64,000 nt of DNA from Nectonema munidae (lineage: Eukaryota; Nematomorpha; Nectonematoida; Nectonematidae): NCBI GenBank assembly GCA_030549495.1, contig JAUIRK010000846.1, forward strand, positions 16,001-80,000, read 5' to 3'. The position numbers and the translations under genes were made by a program. This document shows, piece after piece, positions 55,000-64,000 of this stretch (positions are counted from its first letter, which is position 1; each line of letters begins with the position of its first letter). Under the pieces are notes generated by a model. The model saw nothing but the letters and a program-made list of their open reading frames with translations, ran no database searches and had not been told where the DNA came from.

Positions 55000-57140
55000 A
55001 AAAATTATCAAAAAATTTATTTTTCAGTTTAGGTATGAAAATTATTTGAAAATCAGGTTTCTTATTGGGGGTTTTAAAGCGGGTGTTGTAAGTTGCTTTT
55101 TTTAATAAAATAAATTGATATCATTTTTTTCGTCTAATAAACTTTTTCGTTTTTTTTGCTTTTGAGAGTGTTAGTTGCGCAGAACAAAGAATAAAATTAA
55201 TGACTACTTCATTCAAGTTATTTTAAAAATGTAATGTGTGATTTGAAATGAAATAAATGTTTGGCTTGTAAGATGTCGAAGAAACCAGTTGAGGAAAATA
55301 AATCTAAAATGTTTTGCCATTTGTAGGGTAAAAATTTCATAGTCTCTTGTCATTTGTTATTAACGAAAATATACTGTTTTGAGTGTTTGTGATATTGTCA
55401 GTCAATTTTGTTATAAATAAAGTGCCTACGACACAATGTTTGAAATAAGTTAAGTTATCAAATTACTCCATGCAAATATAACTTGATCATAACACAAACC
55501 CCTTCTACCAACATATGTTCGTTTCTCAGTACAACTTTCCACACATAATCTTGAATCTTAAATCCAAAAATTAAACGATATTCCAATCTCTTTGACAGAT
55601 TAAAATATCGTTTTTAGCCATCAACATTCTGCATAATTTTTTGGTATTTACTAATCACATCTTCTTTTATCCATATTATATATAGCGCCATAGCAGCTTA
55701 TATATTTTTCTCTCTTTTGAAAAAACTTTGAATCTGTTAATTTTTAAGCGAGTCTTTGAAATCATTTGAAATTAATTGTCACATATCAGGTGAAACAATA
55801 GTTGTGACGGGATATTATTCTAAACAAATTTTTAGACAAACATACCCAAAATGTCTTATTATCATCATATTTACGCCTCTTGACCTTCGTATCATATGTG
55901 GTACGCCAATTTTTATATTTGATACGGCTTGGTTTTTTAATTAATTTTGATAAAAATTGATTTATTCCTCTTAATTCAAAGTTTTTATTTAAAAGTGAAT
56001 TTTTTAAACTTCAGGCAAAAGAAGTTATATATGGGATGCGTTGAAAGGCGTGACAAATTTGTCGCTCATTTTCAATAAGCTTCAAAGCGAAACAAAATAA
56101 AGGAGTGAGAGAATTATATCAAAGATTACTTGATTGTTTGATTAGTTAGTGTGCTAGTTAGTTGGCCAGTAAGTTGATTAGAGATAGATATTCATATTTG
56201 ATAAAAAGATGTTTGATGAAAGATAGTAAAAATAAAACATATTGAAAAATGATCAAGAGGACACTTTGAAAACAGTATATATCCAGGCGTTTTCCACACG
56301 AATGTCTTTATATCATCAAGGATATAAATCCTATAAATTCTTGAAATAAAAAAAAGATAAAAATATAGAAATAAAATTTTTTATATCCTTCTTGGTAAAC
56401 AAATTCGGCTCAAAAACGTTTGGATAAATGAACTTTTTAGAGTGTCTTCTTAATAATTTTTTAATTTATTTTATTTTTACTATATTTAAAGATAGATTTC
56501 ATTATATAGTTGAATAATTTTGTTATTAGTTATAAGTTTGCAAACTTCTATCAAAGTTATTCATGAAGTGGAAAATAGAACCGTTCGCAAAATTGTGAAA
56601 ATATTCTTCGCCAAATATATCGTTTAAACTTGCGACCCCCTAAGCTTGCAAGATGGTGCCATGCTTGAGCTGAAGTTTTAAAAACTTTAAGAAAAATACT
56701 TTTGGATAAAATTGTTTAAATTCTAAGAAGGCATGCGCCACATATGGCGCACAAGTCACATGTTATCCACTCCTGACGTTTTTCAGGATCCTAGGATTAA
56801 TTATTTTGACACTTTTAGTGGAAAAAAAGGCCGATAAATGTTAACAAAGTTTGTTAATAAACGATATTATATATTATATGTAGTCGGTGACGTTCTGTGA
56901 ATTTTTATTTGCAAGGACCAAGTGTAGTGGCGCGCTCTTTCTAAGTCAACTGCCATGGGAAGAATTTTCGAGTAGACAACTTCCTGTTATATCCAAGTCA
57001 ACGTACGGCGTAGAAATAGGAAATATCATGTGTCCATAAAAATGTCTCGCTCTACAAAACATTATTAAAAGTGTAAATATATAGTACATTTATTACCTCC
57101 AAAATATTATAAATTTTATATTGCTCTTTATTCACATACG
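55000..57140. other. No recognised gene; AT-rich
   Basis: A 62-codon frame at 55756-55944 is unrecognised. No paired repeats supported. Confidence 0.35.
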
Positions 57141-57143
57141 ATT

Positions 57144-57330
57144 TGAGCCTCAATGGTTGTTAGGGTGTACTTCTCAGCGTAACAGTTGACGGTCAGTGGT
57201 TCGATCCCCAAGGCTCCCAACTCTAAAAACAAATTAACAAAAACTGTCGTTAACCATCTTAAGCATAATGCGAGCATATAGCCTTACGGCTGAAAGTGCT
57301 TTGATATCTCCAACCAACCAACCAGTCTCG
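57144..57330 (+). mobile_element. tRNA-derived SINE with paired acceptor-like ends
   Basis: Head GAGCCTCAATGGTTGTTAGG and B box GTGGTTCGATCCCC (57196-57209). GAGCCT at the start can pair with AGGCTC at 57211-57216, leaving CCA-like sequence after it, so the tRNA origin is plain. Body with AAGCATAATGCGAGC, tail CCAACCAACCAACCAG. The anticodon arm does not fold well, so not a working tRNA gene. Confidence 0.65.
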
Positions 57331-57996
57331 TTTTATTTGATATAAGCAGAAAAAATTTCCCTATTTTTGCCGATAAATTTCCGGTAAACAGTATATTATA
57401 CATTTCATATAAAGTGATATAATCAAACAGTTTAATATAATCAACAATTTTTAATCTGTTGTCTCAAATAAACAGATTTTCAATTATATTTATATTGAAT
57501 TAAAACATCCTTTATTATATAAATCATACCTCATTTACGAATAAAGAGCCCAAAATATAATTTGACTCAGTACCGACTAATTGAATATTAAACGTTCTTA
57601 AGATGGCTAATTGAACTTACAGATTACACTTATTTAGCACTAATAAATGCAACAACTAAATTGCTCTATTAAGTAAGCAAATTACTAACTTAACAATTTA
57701 CTTACTCTCTAAATGTGTGCATGCGCATAACTAGTGGGGTGAGGGTTAGTGCGCCCTTCTCCTTAAACTTCATTCTTTGAATCTGTCAGCTTACTCTTTT
57801 GCGCTTAATTATCATTATTTTTGGCGGATTTAATTATCATTAGGCTCCTTTGTCCCCTCCCTCTATCTTCCCATTGCCCCTTCAATCTCCATAGTCTAGC
57901 CACACTAATTAACTTAGCTTATAAACAATCCAACCAACTAACTTAGAAGTTTACTTACTATGTTAGCCGAAGCGAAATTAATAGTCCGGAAGGGGA

Positions 57997-58295
57997 TAGT
58001 AGCGTAGCCAGCAAAAGCCGTCCGTCCAGCGCAGATATTTTTGTATTAACCCTTTGAGCTCCAGTATTTTTAAGAGTAAATCGTGGGACTTTTTTCAATG
58101 GAATTTTATATACATGAAGCAGACCATTTTCATCAGTTCATGGTGCACCGGTGATCAAAGGGTTAAAATCATTAATAAAATGCACTAGTAATAATTATTC
58201 AATTTTTGGCGTTTTGAAGTGCTATTACAATTCTTGGAGGGCGAGGGCAAAATTAACACCCGCTATGGGCGGTACTTAAACAGGGTATGTCACTG
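57997..58295. mobile_element. Probable hAT-type MITE hosting a TTAA element
   Basis: Left TAGTAGCGTAGCCAGC and right GGTATGTCACTG resemble the CAGTGGTGTAGCC ends of 15239-15435. Target duplication is weak (4 of 8). Contains the 58050-58162 element. Confidence 0.42.
58050..58162. mobile_element. TTAA-flanked MITE, 113 bp
   Basis: Flanked by TTAA at 58046-58049 and 58163-58166; ends CCCTTTGAGCTCCAG and CCGGTGATCAAAGGG are inverted over the first eight or so bases. Interior TCAATGGAATTTTATATACA is also present in 53786-54191 (CATAAAATTCCATTG), confirming one family. Confidence 0.72.
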
Positions 58296-58799
58296 AGCAG
58301 GGAACATAATGAAATCCAATATTAGGCCCAACAGAAGGTTCTATGTTAACCCACAAGATAAAAGGAATGGGCATCTCGTAGTGAAGCGTGAAACACGCAG
58401 ACAAATAGAGGCGAATTGAATGGTGGAACAGACAAAATGGCAAATTGTCGTCGAAATGACAACATCGATGCAAGCGTTTAATTTCATTATCCCCAGTCAG
58501 CGCCTAATGACTGCCTTTTAAGTCACTTTGTTCATGGAAAGCTGCGCGCGCTGTATGATGCTCTAAGCCGCACTTATCTCCCGAAATCACGCAGAAGCTC
58601 CTCACACAATCTCGTCTTTCACTAATAAACGTTTTTGTCAACAAAGCCAGTGCCATTCAAGTTAGGGAGGGCGTAAGGGAGTGCATGGTTGGAGATGTTA
58701 TCAGCAGGCAGTTAGTTAAAAGCATTTAGCAGCAGCCTCTTTCCTATATCAATTTACACTTTCGTGACGTCATACTAGCATCATAGGATTTGTGATTAT

Positions 58800-59060
58800 T
58801 TGCGAAATCATTTTTCTCTCACAGTCCTCGACAATGGGCTTGTAATTTTCACCGAGCTCTTTATTTCCAGAAATACTGAAGTAAAGTGTGTACATTTTTT
58901 TCAGAGAAAAATTGGAGGGCCTAAAGGAGACTTTGTAATTTGTAATGATGCAATTGAAGGTGAAAATGAAAGCGTAGCGCTGACATTTTCACTCTCATTT
59001 GGAAGTGGTGCGAGATTTTCTCATTATCCACGTATTCCTGCAACGCTTGGTAAATTTTAA
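58800..59060 (+). CDS. Candidate coding ORF with two acceptor-like sites
   Basis: The 86-codon frame contains KIGGPKGDFVICNDAIEGEN then ESVALTFSLSFGSGARFSHY. Two good acceptors fall inside (TTTTCTCTCACAG near 58826 and TTTTTTTCAG near 58904), so the real exon may begin at the second. It sits at the edge of a less AT-rich, apparently single-copy block. The opposite strand also reads openly, so strand and reality are uncertain; no family recognised. Confidence 0.25.
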   Translation: MRNHFSLTVLDNGLVIFTELFISRNTEVKCVHFFQRKIGGPKGDFVICNDAIEGENESVALTFSLSFGSGARFSHYPRIPATLGKF

Positions 59061-59115
59061 GCTCCGACATTTTAATGTGTCTTTCCTAAACTCCTTGAAC
59101 TATTTTATGTAAAGC

Positions 59116-60399
59116 AGTGCTTCTCACCTAACCCATTTACGGCCAATGTTCCTATTTTGGAACATAAGTAATTTCATCTTCGTCTGCTTTTTTCAATGAC
59201 TTTGAATATAAATCGTCTGCGTTTTTTTTAGATATCGTCTGCTTTGCTTGGCCTTAAATGAGTTAATTTGGGGCTAACTCAAAGTAGCGACTCTAATTGT
59301 AGAGATAATTTTATCAGTTTATGTTTCAGAGTGTTTATCAGCTTTCTTCATTATAATTTATCCATGTATCCACTAGCACAATAAAATTGAATATATTTAA
59401 ATCTGAAATAGAAACAAATTTAAAAGAAAAAAGCTTTATTTAGGTAGAAACTAATATAAACAAGAAAATTAAGGCAAATTATTATAAAAACATAAATAAG
59501 TCTTTTAGTATACGTTTTTGAGTGAGTGCTTTGAAACTACCCCATTTTGAGCACAAGGGCCTTAAATTTTAGTTTTATTCTTTGTATAAAAACACACCGC
59601 AAATCGTGCTCAGGTTCCAGCCCGTTTCTTGTTTTAGTTATGTTTGCAACAAGCCTTGAAAATCTAAATTCTCAGAGATATCTTACCCGAAAAGAGAGAG
59701 GAACATTTTTCATCCTTCTAAGTCAAAATAGGCTTATCTTTCATTTGAGCCCAAAGTTTTGAACACTGGACGTTTCAAAGCTTTCTTTCTGCACTTGATT
59801 TTCTTGCAGATCTAGAAGTTCTTGAAATCCTACAATCTCCTACATCATTAGAATTGTCAACCAAAACATTTCTTACGCAGTTAAACCTTCTGAAATCAAA
59901 ATTTTTTTGAACATATCTGACCATTTCTTCTAGTAGATTTTTCAGATGATATTTGAAAATATTCATTATGTCAGGAAGAAATATATCAGATGAATCCTAC
60001 AACACAGAACTTAATTTTATATGCAGTTTTTCGTTTAGTCAACTTTTCTCTCCAAAAAGCCTTAAAAGAAACATTATTTCATCAATAATGGTGTGGTTTC
60101 TACCTTGCATTTCTGAATATCACTTAAAGAAGCAAGCTTTGCTGTTCAATCAGAATCCTTAAAACTTTCCATAAAGAAAGATTTCAATTTCTAGTTTTAA
60201 TTCTAGAACTCTTTCCAAAATCCTTCCTCGAGTTAGCCAACGGATATCTGAATGAAATAACAAGTTTTGCTTTTTCTACATCAAAGCTACTTCTATTACT
60301 ACGTGTTTGTTTATTAGTTTTTGTAAGACTCGCTGGCTACACTTGAAAATACTCTTGCGACCCGAATTATGGTCGCGACCCAGGGGTTGGCAAACTCTG
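59116..60399 (-). mobile_element. ZBED5-like hAT relic
   Basis: Right (5') end GGGGTTGGCAAACTCTG, inverted CAGAGTTTGCCAACCCCTGG with GGTCGCGACC; left end CAGTGCTTCTCACC at 59116. On the minus strand, FHSDIRWLTRGRILERVLEL (around 60200-60270) is the conserved RWLxRG segment, followed by QGRNHTIIDEIM (~60090) and NIFKYHLKNLLEEMVRYVQK (59900-59966), the expected order. N- and C-terminal parts deleted. Outer flanks do not match, so the two ends may come from different copies. MITE copy 3 is nested near the left end. Confidence 0.7.
59132..59262. mobile_element. TTAA-flanked MITE, copy 3
   Basis: 131 bp, nearly identical to copy 1. The left flank is CTAA (59128-59131, one change from TTAA), the right TTAA at 59263-59266. 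It sits 16 bp inside the left end of the hAT at 59116-60399, so it is younger than that element. Confidence 0.85.
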
Positions 60400-60607
60400 A
60401 AAAGTATTAACTTTTGTATGCTTCACATATTGATTCATCCTAGCACTTAATCAATTTAACTAATTGTTCTTTACTTTTTATTATGATCAATAATATAATT
60501 ATATACAAAACTTTGATCGCAAAAATTATGCTGATAAGAACTTTTTTGCAAGTATAATTTTAATTTGCTTGGTTTAATAAAAATGCATTAAGTTTTCTCT
60601 CAAAATC

Positions 60608-60645
60608 ATATATATATATATGTGTGTGTGTGCGTGTGTGTGTGT
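60608..60645. repeat. (TA)n(TG)n microsatellite
   Basis: About 13 bp of TA followed by 24 bp of TG with one C. Ordinary compound microsatellite, likely polymorphic. Confidence 0.9.
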
Positions 60646-60970
60646 AAAAAGAGAACGTTTATAACTTATCGATCCAAAATCAAGGCATAAATTAAATGAC
60701 ATAACTAGATTAAAATGCATAGCTTACTTTATTTCACTTTTTATCATTGAATATAAATTAAATCAGTTGAACGTTTTCTTCAACACTAATATCATTCAAG
60801 TAAGTGTTTCATTCTTAGCTTTTATATATCGTTTCCAATTTCTTCAAAATTGGCATCCGTACCGAACAGTGTCTGTGCCTCTATATGTTAAATACGTCCA
60901 AATTTACAGACAAATTGGATGAAACACCATTCGCTATCAAATACTTTTCTCATCGCCTGCATTTTAAGTT

Positions 60971-61261
60971 CTACATTTTTGGTTGCACGCCAAAGCTTTT
61001 AAGGAAACAATTGTAATCGGGATAATTTTCAACAATCTTGTATAAATTGGGCTTTGCAAGCCATATGTCTCCGTCAGTATTGTCAAATACGAAACGCGGC
61101 CTTTTTGAAAAAGTGTGCATTTTTGAGATTTGTTTTAGTGTTCTGCCATAAATAAATTTCACCTTGTCATATTGGCCAATTAATTCCATATTGGCCCATT
61201 TTTTAAGCCATTTTATGATAAATGTTCGTGCTTTTATGAAAAGTTTATATATTTTACACAT
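60971..61261 (-). pseudogene. Decayed unrecognised coding region
   Basis: A 96-codon frame reads YGRTLKQISKMHTFSKRPRF then VFDNTDGDIWLAKPNLYKIV with strongly protein-like composition. Coding-like sequence continues below it on the same strand in another frame to about 60840, so this looks like part of a larger broken gene. I do not recognise the family; a host pseudogene or an unfamiliar mobile-element protein are both possible. Confidence 0.35.
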
Positions 61262-61948
61262 CTATAACTATTTTGATTTTATTTTTCAGTATAGTTGATT
61301 TTTGTATAATAAATAATGATAGTACATTTGTAAAAATAAATTGCACGCGTTTTTTTTACGTTTTTTCTCACACCGGTTCGCACCAAGAAAAAACGGAAGG
61401 ACTTAAAATTGGTCATTCTCATACAAAATGATTTCCCTAACTGAATTGAGAGAAAAAAAGTTTTCATGCTTACGAACGTGTGTCCGTCTTTTGGCTCAAT
61501 AATATTTACCAATATGAAATTAAAAAAAGTTTTAAATTAAAGACTTGCTTAAATTTGTTAAATTATTTGTTAAATAATTTTACTTACCCAGATAAGACTT
61601 GATCAAGTTTTGGTTGAGTAGGGAAGGAGCATATTGTTGGTGAAAGAAATGTTGAAATATTTTTTCAAAAAAGTAGAAATAAAATGAAAGTAAGCTTTCT
61701 TTCTTTCTTTTCTCGATTTTTAGAAGAAATTAAATAGCATTCCTTACACCTGAAAAATTTTCATTCTATATCTCTTTATTCAAGGTACCTCCTCTTTTGC
61801 AAAAGTAATCTTCTTTGTTTTAACTTTTCGAACAAAAAACACTTTACAGATTTTAAGAATAAAGAAACAGATCAACACTTTCTTATACAGTAAGGTTTCA
61901 TCACTGGGTACAAGTTTGCTTGTGAATACTCACCTATGATTTAGCAGG

Positions 61949-62035
61949 GTTTAGGACAAAATCCACACCCCCCCCCCTGGACAAAATCCCTCCGGTCAAA
62001 ATCCTTCCCTGAACAAAAGCCCTTCCGGTCAATCT
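61949..62035. repeat. GGACAAAATCC decayed tandem motif
   Basis: GGACAAAATCC, GGACAAAATCCCTCC, GTCAAAATCC and GAACAAAAGCCC follow each other at 15-30 bp steps beside a C-run. Similar in style to 27326-27420 and 14417-14733, suggesting the end of an inverted-repeat element. No partner end. Confidence 0.45.
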
Positions 62036-62049
62036 CCTCCATTTTCTTA

Positions 62050-64000
62050 TGAGGAGGGGATTCTTTCTTACCTTTAAATTCAATAAATTGAATTTTGCCT
62101 AATATTGTAACATTTGCTAGAAAAAAAGTTCATTTTTTTAAATATGTACTAAAAAACAAAGTTATGTAATATCTACAATTTTACGCGCAATAATTTCATT
62201 CTCAATAAAATTCACTTCCGATATTCAAAAAAAAGTTGCAGGTTATCATATTAATAATAATCGAATGAATGTAGAATTAGAATCTTTTTATTGGTTAATT
62301 TTATTTATTACTTTTGTCATTTCGATAGCAGATTATTATTTGTTAGATTGTAGTCAGAACCTTTATTAATTCTTCATTCGTGAAAAAAATGTGTTTAATA
62401 TTCATTCAACTAAATAAAATAATACCTAAAATGCAACTATTGAAAAATTATAATTTTATTTAATACTATATTTTGTTTCAACTTTTTTTTTCAAAAAATA
62501 CTTAATTCTTCTCCTGGCATTGCATTGCGTACAAAAACGAAGTATGGAGAGTGTTTCGGAAAGTAAAAAATGGCGTAATTATGCTATGCTTATTCGATAA
62601 AGAAAATAGAACCATCACCATCACCGTTAGAAGTTAGCAGTCTATAATTTAGATGAAAATATCGACGAATTTATATGTAAAAAACTCTTCGATGTCCTAT
62701 CTTGGTCTTGCAGAATATATAAGATGTAGCATTTTTTTAAACGGTAAACGGGAATTACGTTGGCTGTCCTGAAATATGACAAGAATAAAATTTGTTTATT
62801 GAAAGATACAAGAAGTTTCGTCAAATTTTTGGAAATAAAAAAGTATTGTACAGAAAAAGAAATAAGTTAATTAAATTTTTTATACATGGAAAAGATAAAT
62901 TAAAATATTACTAAAAATTTTTATTATGAAAAGGGTAAATAAATTATAGTAAGCTAGATATACGTTTAAGCATTTTAAGGGCAAGAAAGAGATAACCAAT
63001 AAGTACAAACATTTTAGGGGTAAATACTAATCAAAAAAAATTTGTGATCATTTTCTTAATAAAAATTTTTTAGTGATTATTTTTTAAACATTTTTATAAT
63101 AACATTTTTAGCGTGTAGGAGGTGAGAGATAAACAAGTAATCTATCTTTTATGTCCTAAAATATGGAAATTAAAATTTATTTTTGCGAAAATAGAGGTTG
63201 TTTTATATTATTTTATATGGTTACAAATGTAAATTATTGATTTTAAAGTAACTGCTATTTTCATCACATTTCTACATTTGTATGTACTTGATAAAGGGAT
63301 AGTTAATTAAAATGATTAGTAAATCTTTTCACACGCATTGGAAAATATGTGGCTTAGTTTCCTTAAAAAATGTGGAGTCTAAGTCACTTGTTTACAATTC
63401 CTGCTTTACTTTAGTTAAAAATTTTACACTAAATTTTTACAAAATATTGTCAATGATAAAATAATACAACTTTTGTATGTAAAATTTTCTTTTTTATTTT
63501 TTTATGAAAAGCATCGGTATTATTTGCTCTCTAACATAAAAAATTTTGAAAAGTGCTGTTTACCTTTTTTAAAATTTTTTTTTTTTATATATATATATTT
63601 TTTAAAAATAAATTAAAAGAATTTAATCTTCTCAAAATTGCGAATGAAAAATTACTTTGAAATAAAGGTTGTGGGCTAAGTGGGAACTAGGTAGAATTGT
63701 TCTTCAAAATGCGCGAATACACTCAACCCTCGTTAGACCAGATGTTTCATTTTGCATAAAAAAATTTCTTTATCTTAAAATTTACCTTTGAATATGGAGG
63801 AGATAAAAAGAAAAACTTTTTTTTAATAAAAATAAGTGAGTATATGACGTTTTGGGCAAAACATTTGAGTTATATTGATAATATTTCTGTAAATGTGTGC
63901 TATTATATAAACTCCATAAAATTTGACAGCAAAATCAATGTTTTTTAAATAGTCTGTTCTCATTGACGATGATGCTATTTTTAAATTTAATGTTAAGTAA
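62050..64000. other. No recognised gene; AT-rich
   Basis: Around 62985-63140 two GAGATAAMCAA words recall the internal arm of the MITE at 31004-31304. Otherwise only AT-driven frames. Confidence 0.4.

Larger units (their letters stand above)
57700..58760. other. Less AT-rich block with small MITEs
   Basis: Outside the MITEs at 57997-58295 this stretch looks like unique host DNA with normal composition and no gene I can support. Could hold untranslated exon or regulatory sequence for the ORF at 58800. Confidence 0.3.

Noticed and set aside
57144-57220. tRNA gene
   Set aside because: B box and acceptor pairing are present but the anticodon arm does not fold and a SINE body follows.
1-64000. 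CRISPR arrays, bacterial operons, Polinton- or virus-like genes
   Set aside because: No regularly spaced identical repeats, no gene-dense coding, and no capsid, envelope, integrase or polymerase motifs of such elements recognised.

Overview
This window is AT-rich, intron-bearing metazoan nuclear DNA. It holds one confidently recognised host gene, a few weaker host exon candidates, and a dense, old, heavily nested population of mobile elements. There are no operons, ribosome binding sites, CRISPR arrays or long intact ORFs. The mix of ZBED5/SCAND3-type hAT transposases, piggyBac relics, tRNA-derived SINEs and non-LTR fragments fits an arthropod. A sea-louse-like copepod is my best guess, but that is inference, not proof. 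I recognised no retrovirus, LTR element, Polinton or other capsid- or envelope-bearing element.

Host genes. The clear gene is prefoldin subunit 2 on the plus strand, in three exons (19758-19888, 21864-21987, 37750-37851) joined by standard GT/AG introns. The predicted protein is 118 residues. It aligns without gaps to the family core as I remember it and ends in the typical KHNI coiled-coil tail. Its second intron is about 15.8 kb and full of transposon remains. An 85-codon minus-strand ORF (19340-19597) starts 160 bp upstream, head-to-head, across a stretch with a CCAAT box. A minus-strand exon at 6924-7142 looks like a coilin N-terminal (ubiquitin-like) domain. Other exon candidates are weak: a Lys-rich exon near 450-740, and ORFs at 16767-17054, 58800-59060 and 60971-61261.

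Left part (1-19 kb). hAT MITE at 1439-1890; hAT 3' end at 2573-3135; LINE endonuclease relic at 3241-3910; a short hAT with 8-bp target duplications at 4342-5227 inside an older inverted-repeat element. A ~149-bp tandem array (10215-10720) lies next to an inverted-repeat element with 7-bp target duplications (10755-11199). The centrepiece is a piggyBac transposase relic (11286-16000, minus). It is cut in two by a 3244-bp hAT-like element (12686-15929) flanked by a perfect 8-bp duplication. That element itself carries a MULE-like foldback, a SINE, a 42-bp tandem-repeat element and a small hAT MITE. A ZBED5-like hAT follows to 18051.

Middle (19-38 kb). Prefoldin 2 and its introns, with further ZBED5-like hATs at 25640-27110 and 29003-30643 (the latter with both ends and target duplication), a 301-bp hAT MITE, a LINE 3' end, an inverted-repeat element, a SINE, and an identical 85-bp direct repeat at 34.4 and 35.8 kb.

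Right part (38-64 kb). A plus-strand ZBED5-like hAT (38799-43260) is split by about 3 kb carrying a second piggyBac relic with inverted flanks and a 150-bp tandem array; a hAT MITE with perfect target duplication sits inside that piggyBac gene. Beyond lie a Tc1/mariner-like relic (50.4-50.9 kb), three copies of a 130-bp TTAA-flanked MITE (one nested in another TTAA element), several SINEs, and a final hAT (59116-60399). The last 3.5 kb holds no recognised feature.
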